Assembly (NCBI GenBank): GCA_029931995.1
Contig: JAOZQX010000070.1
Location: 1,854-6,913, forward strand
Direction of reading: 5' to 3'
Origin: Bacteroidales bacterium
GTDB taxonomy: Bacteria; Bacteroidota; Bacteroidia; Bacteroidales; GCA-2711565
Length of the DNA: 5,060 bases
Positions 1 through 5,060 of the stretch are shown piece after piece (position 1 is the first letter of the stretch; each line of letters starts with the position of its first letter). Below the pieces are notes generated by a model, which did no database searches, was not told where the DNA came from, and saw only the letters and a list, made by a program, of their open reading frames with translations. A program made the translations under genes and the position numbers.

Positions 1-1239
1 TTCTTTAATCTTATTAGACATCTCATTAAAACCTTCAGTTAATTCTCCAATCTCGTCGTTTGTTCGAACAATACTATACTGGTCAAGTTCACCCTGTCCG
101 GTAAGTTGCATATTGTCTAATAATTCTTTAACAGGACCAACAATGTCTTTTGTTGTCCATCGGATAAAAATTAAGATGTAGATTAAAGAGGTAAATACTC
201 CTGTAAATATTCCTATAAACATTAATAAGGAATCAAAGGCATTTACAAAAAACAAACCTTGATATTCACTAGGATCAATAGTATTTCCAAAATAGCTTAA
301 GTATTTTCCAAAGAGTAATTGGATTTGATCGTTGGATAATTCATCTATTCCAAGATCTTTAATATGTGTCTTACTGAGGAATAAGTAGAAAATAACAATA
401 ATCAAGGGTAACAGAGTCGTCATCCCACTAGAAACCCATAAGCGATTTTTAATTTTACCAACTTTTATGTCATATACTCTTCGTTTTAATTCATCTTCCG
501 TAAAAATGTATTCGAGGTATTTTAATTGAACCCTGTGTTTTTGCCAGTAATAAACAAAAACTACTGTGAGAATAGTAGCTAAAATCGAGATGAAAAAATA
601 TTGCAAATAAAAACGTGAGGTAATCTCGTCAAAACCTTCATAGAAAAGAATCATATAGGCCATGTATCCAATAGAAATTCCGTATGCAAGTAGTAAAATT
701 AAACTGTTGCCTACAGGAGTCTTAAGTAGGAACTTCTTACAATAATTAAAAAGTTTATCAGGTATGGGCTTATTGTTTTTTTTCTTTTTAAAATAGATTT
801 TAAATGGAAGGTTATAGGCTAATCCGATAAGGAAACTTAACAACATAAGTTTTAAAAGTATTAGCATTGCGGCCCAAAGTTCAGAGCCTGTGTTGTTTTC
901 AGTATTATTGTTATTTGGTTCAACATCGGCGTTGATAATATTTGACGAGTCGGCAAGAATCAATACAGAGTCAACTACTGGAAGGTTGTCGGTGGAAATA
1001 AGACTGTCTAATCCTGTATCGTTTTGTGTATCATTCTCGGAAATTGTGAATTCAGATCCAGATTCAGGAACGGAAATGCTTATTAAGCTTGAGTTAGGAT
1101 TTAATCTGGCAATATCTGGACCATACTTTATAAATAGTATGAGAACTATCGGCATTACCAAAAAGAAATACAGAAGTGTAGAAATTAAGTAGATTCTTAG
1201 TCCGTAATATTTGGGAGTGTATTTCCTTTTTTGACCCAT
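1..1239 (-). CDS. Six-TM membrane signalling protein with HAMP domain, 3' end beyond window (partial)
   Basis: This is the N-terminal 413 residues of a membrane sensor; the frame is open to base 1, so the C-terminus is missing. I translated it by hand without meeting a stop. The ATG at 1239 is the first possible start after an in-frame TAA at 1249-1251. Hydrophobic segments lie at about residues 17-37, 121-142, 178-199, 212-232, 268-288 and 338-360. Basic patches at the N-terminus (GQKRKY), at 147-157 (KIYFKKKKNNK) and at 234-267 give a consistent positive-inside topology with the HAMP in the cytoplasm. The first outside loop (38-120) is rich in Ser, Asn, Thr and Asp, including NNNNTENNTGSE. 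The HAMP domain (about 355-413) shows the expected proline (P369 in VGPVKEL) and the motif NDEIGELTEGFNEM at 394-407. By family knowledge HAMP passes a signal from the membrane to an output module such as a histidine kinase, SpoIIE-type phosphatase, nucleotide cyclase or chemoreceptor domain; which one cannot be decided here. It may have its own promoter or follow the upstream operon. Confidence 0.88.
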   Translation of the reverse strand, partial: MGQKRKYTPKYYGLRIYLISTLLYFFLVMPIVLILFIKYGPDIARLNPNSSLISISVPESGSEFTISENDTQNDTGLDSLISTDNLPVVDSVLILADSSNIINADVEPNNNNTENNTGSELWAAMLILLKLMLLSFLIGLAYNLPFKIYFKKKKNNKPIPDKLFNYCKKFLLKTPVGNSLILLLAYGISIGYMAYMILFYEGFDEITSRFYLQYFFISILATILTVVFVYYWQKHRVQLKYLEYIFTEDELKRRVYDIKVGKIKNRLWVSSGMTTLLPLIIVIFYLFLSKTHIKDLGIDELSNDQIQLLFGKYLSYFGNTIDPSEYQGLFFVNAFDSLLMFIGIFTGVFTSLIYILIFIRWTTKDIVGPVKELLDNMQLTGQGELDQYSIVRTNDEIGELTEGFNEMSNKIKE

Positions 1240-1306
1240 AAGTAATTGTTAGTGGCGTAAAGATAAAGGATAATTTGTAAATATCTTTCTCAAAGAACTG
1301 TTAATG
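1240..1306. other. Intergenic gap between dipeptidase and HAMP protein genes
   Basis: This 67-base AT-rich stretch is the largest non-coding segment in the window. It lacks a GC-rich hairpin with a T-run, so no convincing rho-independent terminator separates the dipeptidase gene from the HAMP gene. No Shine-Dalgarno sequence precedes the ATG at 1239, which is common in Bacteroidota. On the minus strand a TTTG (complement of 1291-1294) and a TATCTTTA (complement of 1258-1265) resemble the Bacteroidota -33 and -7 elements. However, they are 25 bases apart, longer than the usual ~20, and the last base of the -7 element mismatches. A promoter here is possible but not shown. Confidence 0.6.
1259..1288. 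repeat. Short inverted repeat in the intergenic gap
   Basis: AAAGATA at 1259-1265 is matched by its exact reverse complement TATCTTT at 1282-1288, with a 16-base spacer. The stem has seven base pairs, only one of them G-C, and does not extend inward or outward. It is too weak for a confident terminator. It could be an operator-like site, but a match of this length is also plausible by chance in such AT-rich DNA. Confidence 0.25.
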
Positions 1307-2536
1307 TTACATTTCAGTTTTTTGATTTTGGGCATACCGAATTGTTTCCTCGAAGACCCTCATGAAATTACCACCCCATATTTTTATAATTTCTTCTTCA
1401 GTATAACCTCTTTTTACCAGTTCGTAGGTGATATTCCCCATCTCGCTAACATCGAAACAATCGCTTAGGCCTCCACCACCGTCAAAATCGGTTCCAATAC
1501 CAACATAATCAATTCCAATTAATTGAACAATATGGTCAATATGGTCAACTATTTCAGAGACACTAGCTAAAATTGGCGGATGGGTTTCATCAATAGCAAA
1601 CCATTCTTTTCGTGCTTGGGCTCTTTCTTCATCGGTTGTTTGATCGTTAAAACTTCTAAATTTTTTAATAACAATATTTTTTAAACTATCTCTGACCGGT
1701 TGAGGCGGAGGTGTTTTTAAATAGGCGCTTAAAATACAGATTTGGATCACTCCACCATTGTCTTTAAGTTTTAAGAGTAAATCATCTGATAAATTCCGTG
1801 GATTGTCGCAAATGGCTCTTGCACAGGAATGAGAAGCAATTATAGGTGCTTTGGATAATTCCATTACATCAAGAAAGCTTTTGTCGGAAATATGAGATAC
1901 ATCGATTAGCATTCCTAAGCGGTTCATTTCTATAAGCACTTTTTTGCCAAAATCAGATAAACCATTATGTTCAGTACTATCCGTTGATGAATCACAAATG
2001 TCATTGTTTCGGGTGTGGCAAAGTGTTATGTATCTTGCCCCTTTGTTGTAATAATCTTCAACCAGCGAAATCTCATTCCCTAAAGGATATCCATTTTCAA
2101 TGCCAATAAAAAAGGCTCTTTTCCCTTCTTTCTCTAATCTGTAAGCATCTTCCGGATTTAATGCAATTCCTGCTTTGTCTTTATTTTTTTCAGCTACTTT
2201 ATAAATTGAAGCAATAATTTCATCATTTTCCATTTTAGCTTTGAGATTTCCTTCTTCAGTTCGGGAACCTTGTCCAACAAATGAAGCAATAAAAATTGCA
2301 TCCATGCCTCCTTCTTCCATACGGGGGATATCGATTTTGCTCCGGTTGATGTTTTTGTTGTTTTTGCCAAAATCAAAACCTTCATCATCAAACCACAAAG
2401 GGGTGTCGGTATGTGAATCAAGGGTTAATGCTTTTTGGTGAATTCGCTGAGCTTCTTCTCTTATTTTTTTATCTGAAATAAAATTGCATGATTGTAGTAC
2501 CAGTGCAATAATACCTATTAGTATTAAATTTCTCAT
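1307..2536 (-). CDS. Membrane-anchored dipeptidase, peptidase family M19 (renal dipeptidase-like lipoprotein)
   Basis: This 409-residue protein is a zinc dipeptidase of the M19 (membrane dipeptidase, amidohydrolase-fold) family, expected to cleave dipeptides, often with relaxed stereochemistry at the C-terminal residue. Residues 1-17 form a lipoprotein signal peptide with lipobox LQSC and acylated Cys17, so it should act in the periplasm or at an outer-membrane face. The residues after Cys (NFISDKK) do not clearly resemble the surface-export signal of Bacteroidota. The family's metal and catalytic residues can be placed: H42 and D44 (HTD), the bridging E147 (IGIENG), H215 (DVSH) and H236 (SHSCARA), with D350 in GIGTDFDGG. 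H174 (LCHTRNND) and R247 (DNPRNLSDD) match the substrate-binding His and Arg of renal dipeptidase. The length is normal and no key residue is missing. The ATG at 2536 lies one base after the stop of the deacylase gene (TAA-C-ATG), with no Shine-Dalgarno, suggesting translational coupling. The physiological substrate is not known; peptidoglycan-derived or nutrient dipeptides are both possible. Confidence 0.95.
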   Translation of the reverse strand: MRNLILIGIIALVLQSCNFISDKKIREEAQRIHQKALTLDSHTDTPLWFDDEGFDFGKNNKNINRSKIDIPRMEEGGMDAIFIASFVGQGSRTEEGNLKAKMENDEIIASIYKVAEKNKDKAGIALNPEDAYRLEKEGKRAFFIGIENGYPLGNEISLVEDYYNKGARYITLCHTRNNDICDSSTDSTEHNGLSDFGKKVLIEMNRLGMLIDVSHISDKSFLDVMELSKAPIIASHSCARAICDNPRNLSDDLLLKLKDNGGVIQICILSAYLKTPPPQPVRDSLKNIVIKKFRSFNDQTTDEERAQARKEWFAIDETHPPILASVSEIVDHIDHIVQLIGIDYVGIGTDFDGGGGLSDCFDVSEMGNITYELVKRGYTEEEIIKIWGGNFMRVFEETIRYAQNQKTEM

Positions 2537-2537
2537 G

Positions 2538-3032
2538 TTAATTATATAGTTGTAAATATTCGTATGTATTCCCTGTCCATTCCATAAACTTTAAAAAATT
2601 TTGAAAGGAGATTACTAAAGTAGTGGTATTATCGTTAGGGTGAAAACTGATTCGTTCTGATTTTTTCAGGTTTTCGTCGATAAAAACGTGGACATGATTT
2701 TCGGTGTCATTAATAAGGCCAAAAGGAGAAACACTACCGGCAGTTAAACCCAAATATTTGTCTAATCTTTTGTCGGAGGCGAAACTTATTTTTCCTTGTT
2801 TTAGGCGTTGTTCTAAGTCACGAATGGCAAGAGTCTCTCTATGATCCAATAAAACCAAATAATGTTTGTTCCCTTTATGGTTTCTAAAGAATAAGTTTTT
2901 ACAGTGTGCCGATTCGAGATCGGCCCAATATTTTGAAGCTTCTTCTACTGTTGGAACAGGCGGGTGGTTGGTTAAATTGTATTCAATCCCAAGCTCTTTT
3001 AAAACACCAAAAACTTTATCTCTCTTATCCAT
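2538..3032 (-). CDS. YbaK/ProX-family aminoacyl-tRNA deacylase (ProXp-ala/PrdX-like)
   Basis: This 164-residue cytoplasmic protein belongs to the YbaK/EbsC superfamily, which resembles the editing domain of bacterial prolyl-tRNA synthetase. Free-standing members hydrolyse mischarged tRNA; the PrdX/ProXp-ala branch removes alanine from tRNA-Pro. The family pattern is visible: NHPPVPTVEEA near residues 22-32, the conserved lysine K45 in CKNLFFRN, LVLLDHRE near 59-66, the glycine-rich GLTAGSVSPFGLIND at 95-109, and FHPNDNTTTLVIS near 130-142. The agreement with the ProXp-ala branch is by recall; YbaK-type Cys-tRNA-Pro specificity is the alternative. The start is well fixed: an in-frame TGA lies 12 bases upstream of the ATG at 3032, and the next Met is residue 150. 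The gene sits 12 bases after the uvrA stop and one base before the dipeptidase ATG, so it is probably the middle gene of an operon. No signal peptide or membrane segment is present. Confidence 0.9.
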   Translation of the reverse strand: MDKRDKVFGVLKELGIEYNLTNHPPVPTVEEASKYWADLESAHCKNLFFRNHKGNKHYLVLLDHRETLAIRDLEQRLKQGKISFASDKRLDKYLGLTAGSVSPFGLINDTENHVHVFIDENLKKSERISFHPNDNTTTLVISFQNFLKFMEWTGNTYEYLQLYN

Positions 3033-3044
3033 AAAAACAAATCA

Positions 3045-5060
3045 TTATAGTTTCTCTTTTAAAAAATATCCTGTATAGGATTTTTTACAATTTACGATAT
3101 TTTCAGGGACTCCTTCAAAAACAACATTGCCTCCTTTATCTCCACCCTCAGGGCCAAGGTCGATGAGCCAATCTGCCGATTTAATTACTTCAGTATTATG
3201 CTCAATTACAAGCACTGTATGACCATTTTTTATGAGAGCCGAAAAAGCTTCCAGAAGTTTCGAAATGTCGTGAAAATGAAGTCCTGTAGTTGGCTCATCA
3301 AATATAAAAAGGGTAGGGGTGTTAGCCACTCCTTTTGATAAAAAATAGGCTAGCTTAATTCGTTGAGCTTCGCCGCCACTCATGGTGGAGGATGGTTGCC
3401 CAAGTCCTAAATATCCCAAGCCCACATCTTGCAGTGGTTTTAGTTTCGAGACAATGCGGTTCTCTGCCGCACTCATTTTTTCGCTTTCGCTGAAAAATTG
3501 AATGGCTTGGTTAATCGTCATATTCAAAATTTCCGAAATGTTTTTCCCTCTATATTTTATATCCAAAACTTCATCCTTGAAACGACTTCCATTGCACGAT
3601 TCGCAAGTGAGTTGAATGTCGGCCATAAATTGCATTTCAATATTAACAGTTCCATCACCTTCGCAAACATCGCATCGACCCCCGGCTATGTTAAATGAAA
3701 AATAGCCCGGTTTATATCCTCTTATTTGCGATAGTTGTTGATCAGAAAATAAACCTCTTATTTCGTCGTAAGCTTTTACGTATGTTGCTGGGTTTGATCG
3801 GGATGATCGTCCAATTGGATTTTGATCAATATATTCAATTTCAGATATGCGATTTATATCCCCTGTAATATTTCTGCATTTTCCTGATTTCCCGCTGAAA
3901 CCACCAAATTGTTTTTTTAGGGCAGGAAATAAAACGGTTTTAACCAGCGACGATTTTCCTGAACCACTAACACCAGTGATTACCGTCATTATGTTCAAGG
4001 GTATTTTTACGTCAATATTTTTCAGATTGTTTTCTTCAGCTCCTTCAATTTGAATGAAATCGTTCCATTTTCTTCTTATCGCCGGTAATTCAATTTTTTT
4101 CTTACCGCTTATGTATTGCGCCGTTAATGAATCATTGTCGTTTAATAATTTTTGAAAATCGCCTTGAAATACTAATTCTCCTCCATGAATTCCTGCCATG
4201 GGGCCAATGTCAATAATTTGGTCGGCTGCTTTAATAATTTCTTCGTCGTGCTCAACAATAATAACAGTATTCCCCAGGTTTCGTAGTTTTAGTAGCACAC
4301 TTATTAGTTGCTTAGTATCGCGAGGATGAAGTCCAATACTTGGCTCATCAAGTATGTACATTGAACCAACCAAACTACTTCCTAAAGAAGTTGCTAAGTT
4401 AATCCGTTGCGATTCGCCACCCGAGAGGGTGTTTGATTTACGGTTGAGATTTAAGTATCCTAAGCCTACGTCATCTAAAAATTGTAATCGATTGCTTATT
4501 TCTAAAAGTAAACGTTTTGCAACTTGTTGATCGTGTTTATCCAGTTTTATATTCTTAAAGAATTCCAGTAACTGCTTAATCGGCAATATAATTAATTCGG
4601 AAACTGACTTCCCACCTACTTTTACATAATTCGCATCTTTTCGCAAACGTGTTCCTTTGCATTCAGGACAATCTGTTTTGCCTCTGTATCGGGAAAGCAT
4701 GACACGGTATTGAACTTTATAAGTTTGTTCTTCAACGTGTTTAAAGAAAGCGTTTATTCCTTCAAAATACTCATTCCCTGTCCACAGTAATTCTTTCTGT
4801 TCTTTACTTAGTTGATAAAAAGGAGTATGTATTTGGAAATCAAATTTGTATGCATTCAACACTAATTGCTCTTTCCATTCTCCCATTTTCTCCCCTTTCC
4901 AACAGGCAACTGCGCCATCATAAATAGAGAGTGATTTGTTGGGGATAACCAATTCAGGGTCAATTCCAATAATGCTTCCAAAACCCTCACAGGTTTTACA
5001 TGCTCCAAAAGGATTGTTGAAGGTGAAAAAGTTGACCGTGGGTTCCTCAAATTGGATCCT
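3045..5060 (-). CDS. uvrA: Excinuclease ABC subunit A, N-terminus beyond window (partial)
   Basis: UvrA is the ATPase that, with UvrB, finds bulky DNA lesions in nucleotide excision repair. The visible 671 residues (numbered from the right edge) are the C-terminal part of a ~940-residue protein; about 260 residues, including the first Walker A, lie beyond base 5060. In order I see NNPFGACKTCEGFG with a CxxC at 21/24 (second half of the first zinc module), a CxxC at 131/134 (CPECKGTRLR), the first ABC signature LSGGE (212-216) and Walker B with LDEPSIGLH (237-245). Then follow the second Walker A GVSGSGKSS (363-371, K369), the C-terminal zinc finger with cysteines 463, 466, 486 and 489 (CX2CX19CX2C as in E. 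coli UvrA), the second signature MSGGE (560-564) and Walker B FDEPTTGLH (587-595). No frameshift or lost motif is visible. The TTG at 4952 is not a real start, since the frame and family similarity continue to the window edge. It appears to lead an operon with the deacylase and dipeptidase genes. Promoter and any LexA-type control are outside the window. Confidence 0.97.
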   Translation of the reverse strand, partial: RIQFEEPTVNFFTFNNPFGACKTCEGFGSIIGIDPELVIPNKSLSIYDGAVACWKGEKMGEWKEQLVLNAYKFDFQIHTPFYQLSKEQKELLWTGNEYFEGINAFFKHVEEQTYKVQYRVMLSRYRGKTDCPECKGTRLRKDANYVKVGGKSVSELIILPIKQLLEFFKNIKLDKHDQQVAKRLLLEISNRLQFLDDVGLGYLNLNRKSNTLSGGESQRINLATSLGSSLVGSMYILDEPSIGLHPRDTKQLISVLLKLRNLGNTVIIVEHDEEIIKAADQIIDIGPMAGIHGGELVFQGDFQKLLNDNDSLTAQYISGKKKIELPAIRRKWNDFIQIEGAEENNLKNIDVKIPLNIMTVITGVSGSGKSSLVKTVLFPALKKQFGGFSGKSGKCRNITGDINRISEIEYIDQNPIGRSSRSNPATYVKAYDEIRGLFSDQQLSQIRGYKPGYFSFNIAGGRCDVCEGDGTVNIEMQFMADIQLTCESCNGSRFKDEVLDIKYRGKNISEILNMTINQAIQFFSESEKMSAAENRIVSKLKPLQDVGLGYLGLGQPSSTMSGGEAQRIKLAYFLSKGVANTPTLFIFDEPTTGLHFHDISKLLEAFSALIKNGHTVLVIEHNTEVIKSADWLIDLGPEGGDKGGNVVFEGVPENIVNCKKSYTGYFLKEKL

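Noticed and set aside
890..1192. 100-codon plus-strand ORF
   Set aside because: It lies entirely antisense to the HAMP membrane protein, whose minus-strand frame gives a coherent sensor protein; the plus-strand product resembles nothing I know.
1258..1294. Bacteroidota-type promoter (TTTG and TAnnTTTG) for the HAMP gene
   Set aside because: The elements are 25 bases apart instead of about 20 and the -7 element ends in A instead of G, so I do not call it a promoter.
2194..2441. Two short ORFs overlapping the dipeptidase gene on both strands
   Set aside because: Both fall within the M19 coding sequence, which has all family motifs in its own frame; the short products show no recognisable features.
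2866..4053. Three plus-strand ORFs of 66-70 codons opposite the deacylase and uvrA genes
   Set aside because: They are antisense shadows of well-supported genes, with no recognisable domain in their products.
4862..5050. 62-codon minus-strand ORF and the TTG at 4952 as a uvrA start
   Set aside because: The 62-codon ORF is in another frame of uvrA. The uvrA frame continues past 4952 with the conserved NNPFGACKTCEGFG motif up to the window edge, so the TTG is internal.
3045..5060. UvrA-like paralogue or resistance-type ABC-F protein instead of true UvrA
   Set aside because: The retained CxxC pairs, the CX2CX19CX2C zinc finger, UvrA-style signature and Walker B wording and nearly colinear match to E. 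coli UvrA favour the canonical repair protein, although the N-terminal UvrB-binding part is not visible.

Overview
This window carries four genes, all on the minus strand, with no RNA genes, mobile elements or CRISPR array that I can see. The AT-rich DNA, the near absence of Shine-Dalgarno sequences and the wording of the UvrA protein (for example FIFDEPTTGLHFHD) suggest a member of the Bacteroidota, possibly Bacteroidales/Marinilabiliales. That assignment is by recognition, not by a search.

Read in the direction of transcription (right to left), the window opens inside uvrA, the damage-sensing ATPase of nucleotide excision repair. About 670 of the expected ~940 residues are present, and the N-terminus lies beyond base 5060. 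Twelve bases after its stop comes a small YbaK/ProX-type aminoacyl-tRNA deacylase (164 aa). One base after the stop of that gene comes a lipoprotein dipeptidase of peptidase family M19 (409 aa). The tight spacing makes uvrA, deacylase and dipeptidase a probable operon, but their functions (DNA repair, translation quality control, dipeptide cleavage outside the cytoplasm) do not form an obvious pathway.

After a 67-base gap a fourth gene starts at 1239 and runs off the left edge. It is a polytopic membrane protein with six predicted membrane segments ending in a HAMP domain, so it is the sensor half of a signalling protein whose output domain lies outside the window. An open reading frame of 413 codons supports it. 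The plus-strand ORF at 890-1192 lies antisense to it and is a shadow.

Nothing here looks like a new biological system. The least-explained item is the HAMP protein, because its output domain and ligand are unknown. Essentially the whole window is coding; the only non-coding stretch of any size is the 67-base gap.
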